From an uncultured Aquimarina sp. (lineage in GTDB: Bacteria; Bacteroidota; Bacteroidia; Flavobacteriales; Flavobacteriaceae): DNA of 64,000 nucleotides. Shown here piece after piece: positions 53,784 to 62,383 of this stretch. The DNA lies in NCBI GenBank assembly GCA_937958985.1, contig CALGLV010000022.1:1-64000 (forward strand), read 5' to 3'. A model generated the notes under the pieces. That model saw only the letters and a list, made by a program, of their open reading frames with translations, searched no databases and was not told where the DNA came from. Position numbers and translations under genes: made by a program. Every line of letters starts with the position of its first letter. The first letter of the stretch is position 1.

Positions 53784-55223
53784 ATGAAAAAAATATTTTC
53801 TAGCTTCTTAGCAATTGGTTTACTTTTTAGTAGCTGTGGTAATAATGACGATGATAATAGTAATAGCTCAACGCTAAGTCCAAGCGAGATAAATTTATTT
53901 ATATATAACGGTCTTAATGCTGTTTACTTGTATCAAGATGAAGTCCCCGATTTGGCTAACGATCGTTTTTCCAATGCTTCCGAAAGAAATGATTTTATTT
54001 CGAGAGCTGGTAGCCCTGAGTCTTTCTTTGAAACATTAACTACTGTAGAAGATCGATTTAGCTGGATTGTAGATGATTTTGAAGAATTAGAAAGAAGTTT
54101 TGAAGGAACTTCTTTAAGTAGCGGAATGAAGTTTTATATAGTACCTTTTTCTAACGGAGGAAATGAAAGGCTTATTGTTGTATATGATGTGGTTAAAAAT
54201 AGCCCTGCTGACAATGTTGGTGTAAAACGAGGTATGTTTTTTACTCTAATTAACGGCCAGCAAATTAATGTTAATAACCAAAACAAACTTTTTACCGATA
54301 CTGCTTTTAGTTTAACTGAAGGTATTATTGATAGTAATAATAGTTTTGTTATTACCGATAATGTTGTAAACATTAATAAAATTGAACTTACAGAAAATCC
54401 CATTGCTATTTCAAAAGTAATCCTTGTTGAAAACAGTAGAATAGCCTACATACAATACAATGGATTTGTAAGTAATTTTGACGAAGAACTCAATGATGTT
54501 TTTGGCAACTTCAAAAATGAAAATGTTACTGATTTAGTACTTGATTTTAGATATAATGGAGGAGGTTCTGTAGCATCGGCTGATGCACTTATGGGAATGA
54601 TTACAGGCGATTTGGAAAATGAAATTTTAGCCAAAATTAGGTACAACTCAAATATTACCGCTCAAGTAAGTGCTGAAAACTCACTATTAAGATTTTCTAA
54701 TGAAACATTTAACGAAAACACCCCTTTAAATTCATTAAATCTTAACAAAATTTATGTAATTACCTCCAAAGAGCAAACAGCCTCTGCTAGTGAATTAGTA
54801 ATTAATAGTCTCAAACCTTATATAGATGTTGTAGTTATTGGTGACGAAAGAGGAACTGTAGGGAAATCTCAAGGTTCAAATACCATATACGATTCTCCTT
54901 CTTTATTTTCTAGAGAAAATGTAAATCCAAATCACACCTATGCAATGCAACCTTTAATATCTGAGTTAATAAATAGTAATAATGTAAGAGTAGATCCTAT
55001 TACAGGTATACTACCTAATATATTAATACAGGAAGATTTTACAAACCTAGGTGTTTTAGGTTCGCCAGAAGAAAGATTGCTAAAAGTAGCAATAGACGAA
55101 ATCACTGGTCGAAATATACTCAGCTTAAAAAAAGTATCTTCTAATCCATTTGGAAAAATTATTGGTAATGAATCAATGTACAAGAAAAATTATCAACGTA
55201 TGTATCACAATATTCTACAATAA
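53784..55223 (+). CDS. S41-family peptidase lipoprotein
   Basis: A surface or periplasmic lipoprotein protease of the C-terminal processing peptidase family. The signal peptide ends in the lipobox LLFSSC with the lipid-bearing cysteine at about residue 18, followed by an Asp/Asn/Ser-rich spacer. A PDZ-like segment covers about 110-190 (VVKNSPADNVGVKRGMFFTL, NGQQI). The catalytic part includes IAYIQYNGFVSNFDEELNDV near 218, LVLDFRYNGGGSVASADALM near 251 and the Ser/Lys region TSKEQTASASELVINSLKPY near 328-347. GDERGTVGKSQGS follows. Length is 479 residues. It is 55 bp after the aminotransferase and has its own terminator. Confidence 0.88.
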   Translation: MKKIFSSFLAIGLLFSSCGNNDDDNSNSSTLSPSEINLFIYNGLNAVYLYQDEVPDLANDRFSNASERNDFISRAGSPESFFETLTTVEDRFSWIVDDFEELERSFEGTSLSSGMKFYIVPFSNGGNERLIVVYDVVKNSPADNVGVKRGMFFTLINGQQINVNNQNKLFTDTAFSLTEGIIDSNNSFVITDNVVNINKIELTENPIAISKVILVENSRIAYIQYNGFVSNFDEELNDVFGNFKNENVTDLVLDFRYNGGGSVASADALMGMITGDLENEILAKIRYNSNITAQVSAENSLLRFSNETFNENTPLNSLNLNKIYVITSKEQTASASELVINSLKPYIDVVVIGDERGTVGKSQGSNTIYDSPSLFSRENVNPNHTYAMQPLISELINSNNVRVDPITGILPNILIQEDFTNLGVLGSPEERLLKVAIDEITGRNILSLKKVSSNPFGKIIGNESMYKKNYQRMYHNILQ

Positions 55224-55286
55224 AAAAAATGGAACGCTCTTATTAGAATAACATCTAATAAATAACGTTAAATATATATTTATTAC

Positions 55287-55316
55287 AAGCCCAATAACTA
55301 CAATATTATTGGGCTT
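55287..55316 (+). terminator. Terminator after the S41 peptidase gene
   Basis: AAGCCCAATAA (55287-55297) pairs with TTATTGGGCTT (55306-55316) around an 8-nt loop and is followed by TTGTTATTTT. It lies 40 bp before the mutS2 ATG. Confidence 0.82.
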
Positions 55317-55356
55317 TTGTTATTTTAGCATATTACTCAAATGTGAAAAATAATAC

Positions 55357-57534
55357 ATGATTACAATTTCTTCTAAAACATTACAAGATTTAGAATTCAA
55401 AACTGTTCAAAAGCAACTTTCTGAATATTGCACCACAGAAAAAGGGGTTCTAAAAGCCCTAGAGTTAGTACCTTATTCCGAAGTGGCTGTATTGCGTGAT
55501 GAGTTATTTAAAGTGAATGAATATAAAGCTTCTTTTTTACAAGACGGTAGAATTCCCAATCATGGATATGATGTTATCGATAAGGAAATTAAACTATTAG
55601 GTATTGAAAATACTTTTTTAGAAGCATTAAGTTTAAAGAAAATTGTTTCCTTAAATATAAGTGTAAACGATATGCTTACTTTTTTCAAAAAGAAAGTAGA
55701 GCTATACCCTACTCTAGCTTCCGCTGCCCTGCATATTACGTTCACAAATGACTTAATTCAAAATATTGAAGCCGTAATTGATAAATTCGGAGAAGTTAAA
55801 AATAGTGCTTCGCATGAATTAAATAGAATTAGAAAAGCAATCGTAAATGTACAATCGCAACTCAACGGTAGTTTTGGCCGTGATTTAAGCAGGTATAACG
55901 CGCAAGGTTATTTAGATGAAATTAGAGAATCAATAGTTGATAACCGAAGGGTATTAGCTGTTAAAGCAATGCACCGTCGTAAAGTTAAGGGAGCCGTTAT
56001 GGGGAGTTCTAAAACTGGAAGTATTGTATATATAGAACCTGAAGCTACGAGAACTTACAATAATGAATTAAGCAATTTACTTTTTGAAGAACGTGAGGAG
56101 GTTGTTAAAATTTTAAAAACACTTACCGATGTTATTCGTCCCTATTCTGAAATTTTGATTGATTTTCAGGAATATTTAAGTGCCATAGATCTTATTTCTG
56201 CTAAAACAAAATATGCAGAAAGCATGAATGGCATATTACCTAAAATATCAAAAGAAAGAGATTTATTTTTAAAAGATGCCTATCATCCGTTATTGTATTT
56301 AAATAACATTTCTAAAGGCGAAAAAACATACCCACAAACTATTCATTTAGAAGAAGGTAGTAGAATTATTGTTATTTCAGGACCTAACGCAGGGGGTAAA
56401 AGTATCACCCTTAAAACAGTCGGTTTATTACAAATAATGCTTCAAAGTGGTTTATTAATTCCTGTGCATGAATATAGTCGTGTTTGTTTGTTCGATACAA
56501 TATTAACAGATATTGGTGATAACCAATCTATCGAAAATCATTTAAGTACTTATAGTTACCGCCTAAAAAACATGAATTACTTTCTACGAAAGTGTAATCA
56601 AAACACCTTGTTTTTAATTGATGAGTTTGGAACAGGATCGGATCCTGAATTAGGTGGTGCTTTGGCAGAAGCTTTTTTAGAAGTTTTCTATGAAAGAGAA
56701 GCATTTGGAATAATTACTACGCATTATGCAAACCTTAAAATGCTAGCTAACGAGTTGCCTGCCATTTCGAATGCCAATATGCTATTTGATGCGCAAAGTC
56801 TACGCCCTTTATTTAAACTTCATTTAGGAGAAGCGGGTAGTTCGTTTACTTTTGAAGTGGCTCAAAAAAACGGAATTCCATTTAGCTTAATCAATAAAGC
56901 TAAAAAGAAAGTAGAGCGAGGTAAAATTCGTTTTGATAAAAGTATTGCTAATCTACAAAAAGAACGCTCTAAACTTGAAAAAACACGCACTAAACTATCA
57001 CACGAAGCCAATAAAGCTGGTGATGAAAAAGAAAAACTTGAAAAAATAAACGAACGAGTACAGAAAAAACTTGAAAGTTACCAAGAGCTTTATGATGCCA
57101 ATCAGCGTTTGATTTATTTAGGAAATAAAGTAAAAACTTTAAGCGAAACGTATTACCGTAACAAAAAGAAAAAAGCTGTTACCGATGAATTTATGAAAAT
57201 CATTGAAATAGAAAATTCTAAAATTAAAAAACAAACAGCTAAAGAAAGAAAAGCAGACGTTTTAAAACAAAAAAGAGCTGAAAAAGAAGTTTCTGAAAAA
57301 GTAGAGGTTATTCGAAAAGAAAAAGAAAAGAAAAAAGCCGAAATTGAAGCTAAAGAGAAGGCAATTAAGCCTAAAGTAACGCTGAAACTTAATGATAGGG
57401 TGCGTATGTTTGATGGTAAAGCTATCGGAACTATAGATTCGATTGAAAAAAAGAAAGCTATTGTTAATTACGGTTTATTTACTACCAACGTGAATTTGGA
57501 TTTACTAGAGTTAGTCGAACGATCAAAAAAATAG
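55357..57534 (+). CDS. MutS2-family ATPase lacking the Smr domain
   Basis: A MutS-related dimeric ATPase; MutS2 proteins act on recombination intermediates or on collided ribosomes rather than on mismatches. The core domain covers about 5-320. The ATPase follows with Walker A IVISGPNAGGKSITLKTVGL near 336-355, ILTDIGDNQSIENHLSTY near 385, and Walker B LFLIDEFGTGSDPELGGALA near 422. A Lys/Glu-rich coiled coil runs from about 520 to 670. The C-terminus ends with KLNDRVRMFDGKAIGTIDSI and LELVERSKK; there is no Smr nuclease domain after it. Length is 725 residues versus about 780 for forms with Smr. Confidence 0.9.
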   Translation: MITISSKTLQDLEFKTVQKQLSEYCTTEKGVLKALELVPYSEVAVLRDELFKVNEYKASFLQDGRIPNHGYDVIDKEIKLLGIENTFLEALSLKKIVSLNISVNDMLTFFKKKVELYPTLASAALHITFTNDLIQNIEAVIDKFGEVKNSASHELNRIRKAIVNVQSQLNGSFGRDLSRYNAQGYLDEIRESIVDNRRVLAVKAMHRRKVKGAVMGSSKTGSIVYIEPEATRTYNNELSNLLFEEREEVVKILKTLTDVIRPYSEILIDFQEYLSAIDLISAKTKYAESMNGILPKISKERDLFLKDAYHPLLYLNNISKGEKTYPQTIHLEEGSRIIVISGPNAGGKSITLKTVGLLQIMLQSGLLIPVHEYSRVCLFDTILTDIGDNQSIENHLSTYSYRLKNMNYFLRKCNQNTLFLIDEFGTGSDPELGGALAEAFLEVFYEREAFGIITTHYANLKMLANELPAISNANMLFDAQSLRPLFKLHLGEAGSSFTFEVAQKNGIPFSLINKAKKKVERGKIRFDKSIANLQKERSKLEKTRTKLSHEANKAGDEKEKLEKINERVQKKLESYQELYDANQRLIYLGNKVKTLSETYYRNKKKKAVTDEFMKIIEIENSKIKKQTAKERKADVLKQKRAEKEVSEKVEVIRKEKEKKKAEIEAKEKAIKPKVTLKLNDRVRMFDGKAIGTIDSIEKKKAIVNYGLFTTNVNLDLLELVERSKK

Positions 57535-57581
57535 TTTAACAAAAATTAAACGAGTGGAACTATTTTAAATCAACACAGAAT

Positions 57582-58160
57582 ATGAAAATTGTATTTGCTA
57601 CAAACAATCAAAATAAAGTTAGAGAAGTTCAAAATTTACTTCCTAAAACTATAGAAATACTTAGTTTAAAAGATATTGGTTGCTTGGAAGATATCCCTGA
57701 AACTTCCGATACCATTGCTGGGAATGCGCTTCAAAAAGCGGAATACGTTTACTCAAACTATCACCATGCCTGTTTTGCTGATGATACCGGTTTAGAAGTA
57801 ACTGCTCTTAACGGAGAACCCGGTATTTTTTCTGCTCGTTATGCAGGTCCTCAAAAAAATTCCGAAGACAATATGCAAAAACTTTTAACGAATCTGAATG
57901 GTAAATATGATCGAAATGCTCAGTTTAAAACGGTAATCGCTGTTAAAGGAATCAATACTGAAGCGGTGTTGTTTGAAGGAATTTGCAAAGGGGAAATTAC
58001 CACTACAAAACAAGGTGGCGAAGGCTTTGGTTATGACCCAATATTTAAACCTAACGGATACAATGAAACATTTGCTCAAATGCCATTAAGCTTGAAAAAT
58101 AAAATTGGTCATCGTGGGAAAGCAGTTCAATTACTTATCGACTTTTTAGAAAACTTATAA
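57582..58160 (+). CDS. rdgB: Non-canonical purine NTP pyrophosphatase (RdgB/HAM1)
   Basis: Hydrolyses dITP, ITP and XTP to monophosphates and so keeps deaminated purines out of DNA and RNA. Marks are IVFATNNQNKVREVQNLL at residues 3-20, CFADDTGLEVTALNGEPGIF near 64-83 with the metal-binding aspartates, SARYAG, and GGEGFGYDPIFKPNGYNETF near 145-164. SLKNKIGHRGKA near 174 completes the pattern. Length is 192 residues. It begins 47 bp after mutS2 and its stop is 19 bp from that of the convergent methyltransferase gene. Confidence 0.95.
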   Translation: MKIVFATNNQNKVREVQNLLPKTIEILSLKDIGCLEDIPETSDTIAGNALQKAEYVYSNYHHACFADDTGLEVTALNGEPGIFSARYAGPQKNSEDNMQKLLTNLNGKYDRNAQFKTVIAVKGINTEAVLFEGICKGEITTTKQGGEGFGYDPIFKPNGYNETFAQMPLSLKNKIGHRGKAVQLLIDFLENL

Positions 58161-58179
58161 GCCCAAATTATCAAAAAAA

Positions 58180-58896
58180 CTATTCCTTATGAATTATAAA
58201 AATACAAGGTCGTTTTTGTAAGTCTACAGTAGTTTTATTCCAGTCATCTATAGTTTTAGTTTTAATATATTCGGTAGTGAGTGTTATATCGGCTGCAATA
58301 CACAAGCGTGTGCTTTTAGTTAAAATCGATTTTAAATCTTCAAATACTCTTTGATTACGATAAGGGGTTTCAATAAAAATTTGACTGTGATTTTGCTCTT
58401 GTGATATGCGTTCTAACTGGCGTATTTTTTGTTTTCTTTCTTGTTTATCAATTGGTAAATATCCATTAAAAGAAAAACCCTGCCCATTCATTCCGCTCGA
58501 CATCATTGCTAATAATATAGACGAAGGCCCTACCATAGGAATTACCGGTATGTTTTTCTGATGAGCAATAGTAACCACTGCTGCACCAGGATCGGCAATA
58601 CCAGGACAGCCTGCTTCAGACAAAACACCTATATTTAATCCTTTTATACATGGCTCTAAAAAACTAGGCAGCTCACTCTCTACTGTAAATTTATTAATTG
58701 TTTCAAAATGCAAATTTGACTGAGACTTTGTTGGGCATATTTTTTTTATAAACCTACGCGCAGTTTTTTCATTTTCTACAATGTAGTAATCCGTAGATTC
58801 TATAATTTTTTTAATAGAAATTGGAAGTACTTCCAATTTGATATCCTCGCCTAAACGGGTAGGAATCAAATATAGTTTACCAATAAGAGTATCCAT
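58180..58896 (-). CDS. RsmI-like SAM-dependent methyltransferase
   Basis: A tetrapyrrole-methylase-fold protein near RsmI, the 16S rRNA C1402 2'-O-methyltransferase. LYLIPTRLGEDIKLEVLP at residues 8-25, VLSEAGCPGIADPGAAVVTI near 90-109, and PVIPMVGPSSILLAMMSSGM near 116-135 with GFSFNGYLPIDKQERKQKI are visible. At 238 residues it is shorter than RsmI, which has about 280; Bacteroidota often carry this short form as a second copy. I would not assign the rRNA site. It is the last gene of a minus-strand run from dnaA, 61 bp after the phosphatase gene. Confidence 0.82.
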   Translation of the reverse strand: MDTLIGKLYLIPTRLGEDIKLEVLPISIKKIIESTDYYIVENEKTARRFIKKICPTKSQSNLHFETINKFTVESELPSFLEPCIKGLNIGVLSEAGCPGIADPGAAVVTIAHQKNIPVIPMVGPSSILLAMMSSGMNGQGFSFNGYLPIDKQERKQKIRQLERISQEQNHSQIFIETPYRNQRVFEDLKSILTKSTRLCIAADITLTTEYIKTKTIDDWNKTTVDLQKRPCIFIIHKE

Positions 58897-58957
58897 TGTT
58901 AAGTAGGTTAAATAAGTTTCGGTTTATAAAAGTATAAAAAATACTCTAAGTGCCCAA

Positions 58958-59419
58958 TTAAATTCTATTGGCTATTTTTTGACAAGCAGCTTCTAATAAC
59001 GAATAAACATGATCAAACCCAGCATCACCTCCATAATACGGGTCGGGTACCTCTGCATTACCATTAGGAAAAGATTCGTTTAAAATTAACTGCACTTTTG
59101 ATTTTTCTGCTTCGGAAGAGGCTAACTCCAACACATTGTAGTAGTTTTCTAAATCCATTACAAAAATAAAATCAAACATTTCAAAATGTTCAACTTCAAA
59201 TTGTTGCGCTTGTTGCTTTGAAATATCTAAGCCATTCTTTTTAGCGACAGCTATAGATCTGGGATCTGGAGATTTACCTTGATGGTAATTCGCTGTTCCG
59301 GCAGAATCAACACTGTATTTATTGGAGTCTAATTTACTTTTAAGAATACCTTCGGCTAAAGGGGATCTACAAATATTCCCCAAACACACCATTAAAATAT
59401 TAATTGATGTATTTTTCAT
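58958..59419 (-). CDS. Low-molecular-weight protein tyrosine phosphatase family
   Basis: A 153-residue cysteine phosphatase. The P-loop VCLGNICRSPLAEGIL lies at residues 11-26, with nucleophile Cys12 and Arg18 in the CX5RS pattern. The general acid is in VPDPYYGGDAGFDHVYSLLE near 122. SAGTANYHQGKSPDPRSIAV near 39 is typical. Bacterial relatives control capsule kinases or act on arginine phosphate. No tyrosine kinase gene is in the window. Its start codon directly abuts the dnaA stop with no spacer, so it is probably translated from the dnaA transcript. Confidence 0.92.
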   Translation of the reverse strand: MKNTSINILMVCLGNICRSPLAEGILKSKLDSNKYSVDSAGTANYHQGKSPDPRSIAVAKKNGLDISKQQAQQFEVEHFEMFDFIFVMDLENYYNVLELASSEAEKSKVQLILNESFPNGNAEVPDPYYGGDAGFDHVYSLLEAACQKIANRI

Positions 59420-60847
59420 TTACATAGAAAGTTTATGAGTAAGATCTTCTACGTATTTTTTAAATTGTTTATCTGTAGTACTTAAGTTATTTACTGTTTT
59501 ACAAGCATGTAATACAGTTGCATGATCTCTTTTTCCGATTTGACTACCAATACTTGCCAATGAAGCTTTGGTTAATTTTTTCGAAAAATACATTGCTAAT
59601 TGACGTGCTTGAACAATATGTCTTTTTCTTGTTTTAGATTGAAGCGTTTCAACATCCATAGAAAAATAATCGCTTACGACCTTTTGAATGTATTCAATAG
59701 AAACTTCACGTTTCGTGTTTTTTACGTAATTCTCAACAAGTGTATTAGCTAAATCTAGTGTAATTTCTTGTTTATTGTATGACGAATGCGCTATTAAAGA
59801 AATTATTGCACCTTCCAACTCTCTAATATTTGTTTTGATATTATTGGCTAAAAATTGTACAATTTCCTCAGGCATTTCCACACCATCTTGAAAAAGTTTA
59901 TTGTTAATTATTGATATACGCGTTTCATAATCAGGGAAATTTAATTCCGCGGATAATCCCCATTTAAATCGAGATAACAAACGCTGTTCAATATCTTGCA
60001 TATCAACAGGTGCTTTATCAGAAGTTAAAATTACCTGCTTTCCATTTTGGTGTAAATGGTTAAAAATATGAAAGAAAACATCTTGTGTACCTGCTTTACC
60101 TGAAAGGAACTGTACATCATCAACGATTAGAACATCTATAATTTGGTAAAAATGAATAAAATCATTTCTATTGTTCTTTTTTACAGACTCTATATATTGT
60201 TGTGTAAATTTTTCTGCAGAAACATATAACACTGTTTTTTCAGGAAATTTTTCCTTAACCTCAACACCAATGGCATGCGCTAAGTGCGTTTTCCCTAAAC
60301 CTACTCCTCCAAAAATAAGTAACGGATTAAAAGAAGTTCCTCCTGGCTTGTTTGCAATTGCATAACCCGCAGATCGAGCCAACCTGTTAGAGTCTCCTTC
60401 TAAAAAATTTTCAAAATTAAAGTTTATATTTAATTGAGAATCTATCTTAACATCTCTAATCCCTGGAATAACAAAAGGGTTTTTTAATTCTGGGTTTTTA
60501 ACTTTAAGAGGCACGTTCACTTCTTGTGTCTTCATGCTAGCTCTATTTGAACTAGGAAGATTTTCGGTAAACGATTTATTTTCTCCTTTAGAATTCCCCA
60601 TATTAATAACATAGAGCAATTTTGCATTTTCGCCCAGTTCTCGAACCAAGGCACTTTTTAAGATCTTTACATAATGCTCTTCTAACCACTCATAAAAAAA
60701 TTTACTAGGCACTTGGATACTCAATGCATCCTGTGTTAATTTAACAGCTTTTATTGGTTCAAACCAAGTTCTGTAAGATTGCGGTGAAATATTATCCTGA
60801 ATATAAGTCAGACAATTTCCCCATACAACTTCTGCTGTTATAGTCAT
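59420..60847 (-). CDS. dnaA: Chromosomal replication initiator DnaA
   Basis: Binds DnaA boxes and opens the origin. Domain I is at residues 1-80 (VVWGNCLTYIQDNISPQSYR, TWFEPIKAVKL); a short linker follows. The AAA+ domain has Walker A FGGVGLGKTHLAHAIG (179-194) and Walker B VLIVDDVQFLSGK near 235. Domain IV holds the DnaA signature KRDHATVLHACKTVNNLST near 442. Length is 475 residues. The start is the ATG at 60847. Two minus-strand genes follow without a clear terminator. The 200 bp upstream has no cluster of TTATNCACA boxes, so the origin is not evident here. Confidence 0.98.
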   Translation of the reverse strand: MTITAEVVWGNCLTYIQDNISPQSYRTWFEPIKAVKLTQDALSIQVPSKFFYEWLEEHYVKILKSALVRELGENAKLLYVINMGNSKGENKSFTENLPSSNRASMKTQEVNVPLKVKNPELKNPFVIPGIRDVKIDSQLNINFNFENFLEGDSNRLARSAGYAIANKPGGTSFNPLLIFGGVGLGKTHLAHAIGVEVKEKFPEKTVLYVSAEKFTQQYIESVKKNNRNDFIHFYQIIDVLIVDDVQFLSGKAGTQDVFFHIFNHLHQNGKQVILTSDKAPVDMQDIEQRLLSRFKWGLSAELNFPDYETRISIINNKLFQDGVEMPEEIVQFLANNIKTNIRELEGAIISLIAHSSYNKQEITLDLANTLVENYVKNTKREVSIEYIQKVVSDYFSMDVETLQSKTRKRHIVQARQLAMYFSKKLTKASLASIGSQIGKRDHATVLHACKTVNNLSTTDKQFKKYVEDLTHKLSM

Positions 60848-60896
60848 AGTTTTATTTAAGTTTGCGGTTGTGTTAATATAATCAAATTAGAATAAT

Positions 60897-60910
60897 TTAC
60901 CTTTTGGTAA
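60897..60910. promoter_or_regulatory. Small inverted repeat upstream of dnaA
   Basis: TTACC-TTTT-GGTAA lies 50-63 bp upstream of the dnaA ATG, in the 200-bp interval shared with the divergent thioesterase gene. It is embedded in an imperfect AATAA...TTATT repeat. It may be a control site for dnaA, but such short repeats also arise by chance in AT-rich DNA. Confidence 0.25.
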
Positions 60911-61047
60911 GTACCTTATTCAACTAGTACAAATATGTGAACAAAATGGGATATAAAAAAATCAACACCATATTGGATTTGTTATTTTTTTTGCCTAGTC
61001 TAAAATTAATAATTGAAAAAAAAATCATAAATTAAAAAATCGTTTAA

Positions 61048-61476
61048 ATGCTAAAAAAAACTTCAAAATGCCAAATAAAAGTAAGGTATGGTGAAACTGA
61101 CCAGATGGGAGTAGTGTATCATGGAAATTATGCTCAATATTTTGAAGTAGCCCGAATAGAATGGCTAGCTAAAGTAGGGATTTCTTACAAAAAAATGGAA
61201 GGGAATGGTATTATGCTTCCGGTGGTTTCTTTGAGTACTAAATTTATTAAATCTGCACTTTTTGACGATGTATTAACAATTACTACACGCATAAAAAAAA
61301 TGCCTACCGTTAAAATTGAATTTGAATATGATATTCATAATCAAAAAGGGGAATTACTCACTCAAGGTGAAACTGTTTTGGTTTTCGTTTCCATGGAAAG
61401 TAAACGCCCTGTAAAATGCCCGAATGATGTAACTGAGCTTATCCAAAACTTTAAAGGAATTGAGGAATCTAAATAA
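61048..61476 (+). CDS. Acyl-CoA/ACP thioesterase, YbgC/FadM type
   Basis: A 142-residue hot-dog-fold thioesterase. The active-site helix region RYGETDQMGVVYHGNYAQYF at residues 13-32 has the catalytic Asp18 and the HGNYAQYFEVAR pattern of the 4-hydroxybenzoyl-CoA thioesterase group. LSTKFIKSALFDDVLTITTR near 65 and GELLTQGETVLVFVSMESKR near 104 complete the fold. It would release fatty or aromatic acids from CoA or ACP. It is divergent from dnaA and convergent with the ACP locus, whose PPTase stop is 28 bp away, so it may or may not belong to that pathway. Confidence 0.87.
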   Translation: MLKKTSKCQIKVRYGETDQMGVVYHGNYAQYFEVARIEWLAKVGISYKKMEGNGIMLPVVSLSTKFIKSALFDDVLTITTRIKKMPTVKIEFEYDIHNQKGELLTQGETVLVFVSMESKRPVKCPNDVTELIQNFKGIEESK

Positions 61477-61504
61477 TTAATCATTTGTAACTAAGCAATC
61501 GAAT

Positions 61505-62071
61505 TTAATTAAAGCAAATTCCTGCAAATTTTCCATGATGAGTTATAGAAACTGATTTATTTTGAACCAAATTTCTATAAAACAGTTTAGGCACACCTAA
61601 GCTGTTTTTTTTTAGTGACAAAGAATTTGTGTGTAAATTATATAGTTCTGCAAAACGGACTATTAATTGAGCTTTACAATAGGCACTAGCGCTTTGTTTG
61701 TTTACACTAAGCAACGCTGACGTTACTTTTTTGTTATTTAATGATTCTGCAATCGTATAAATGTATGAAGTAGCTTTTTCTGTAACCGTTGAAAACTTTT
61801 CATTTTCTATAATTACAAAACCTCTAGTATCGTTAATAACAGAAGCTTCTATTTTTTGGGGATTAAAAAAAGGCAGGTTATTTTTTTGAATATGAATTTT
61901 ATAAGCACTCTCTTTCATACTCCACAACCTCCAAATAGTTTCAAACTCGTTATCTGAATTATATATTATTATTTTTTCAAGAGGTGTAAATATTTTATTA
62001 ATAAATCGAGGATCTTTCCACCTGGATTCTTGATTTGCGGATTGAAGGTCTACAATATCATTACCCACCAT
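61505..62071 (-). CDS. 4'-phosphopantetheinyl transferase
   Basis: Moves phosphopantetheine from CoA to the serine of a carrier protein. The two family motifs are present: VGNDIVDL at residues 2-9, whose Asp binds magnesium, and WSMKESAYK at 50-58, the (W/F)(S/C)xKE(A/S)xxK block. Length is 188 residues, between AcpS and Sfp types. It lies 4 bp after the ACP gene and is surely made with it, so that ACP is its probable target. Sequence does not show whether it also serves the housekeeping ACP. Confidence 0.9.
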   Translation of the reverse strand: MVGNDIVDLQSANQESRWKDPRFINKIFTPLEKIIIYNSDNEFETIWRLWSMKESAYKIHIQKNNLPFFNPQKIEASVINDTRGFVIIENEKFSTVTEKATSYIYTIAESLNNKKVTSALLSVNKQSASAYCKAQLIVRFAELYNLHTNSLSLKKNSLGVPKLFYRNLVQNKSVSITHHGKFAGICFN

Positions 62072-62075
62072 AATT

Positions 62076-62327
62076 TTATGAATTTAACTTTCCTTCTATT
62101 ACCGCCATTGCAGATTTAACAGTAGTCATTTGCTCCATATCTTCGTTGGTCATTATAATATCAAATTCATCTTCGATATCTAAAATCACATCTACCAAAT
62201 TAGCAGAATTAATTTTTAAATCATTAATGAAATTAGTTTCTTCATTCATGTTTTTAAAAGCTTCTTCATCCTGAATGTATGGCTTAACGATTGATTTTAA
62301 TTTATTTATTAAATCTTCTTTTAGCAT
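62076..62327 (-). CDS. Acyl carrier protein of a secondary chain-building locus
   Basis: An 83-residue carrier protein with the four-helix acidic layout. The attachment serine is Ser41 in LKINSANLVDVILDIEDEFD. The residue before it is Asn instead of the Asp of the usual DSL motif, and Ala replaces Leu after it, so it is not the housekeeping fatty-acid ACP. It sits between a ketosynthase gene and a phosphopantetheinyl transferase gene, all on the minus strand. Such variant ACPs are known from aryl-polyene and flexirubin loci. Confidence 0.9.
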   Translation of the reverse strand: MLKEDLINKLKSIVKPYIQDEEAFKNMNEETNFINDLKINSANLVDVILDIEDEFDIIMTNEDMEQMTTVKSAMAVIEGKLNS

Positions 62328-62383
62328 AAATTTTTTATTTACCTATTGTTTTTCTTAAACAATATAAGGGTTTCTTTTTCTAT

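Noticed and set aside
60848-61047. Possible oriC next to dnaA
   Set aside because: No cluster of TTATNCACA boxes was found; the nearest string, TTATTCAAC, has two mismatches, and there is no clear AT-rich unwinding block with repeats.
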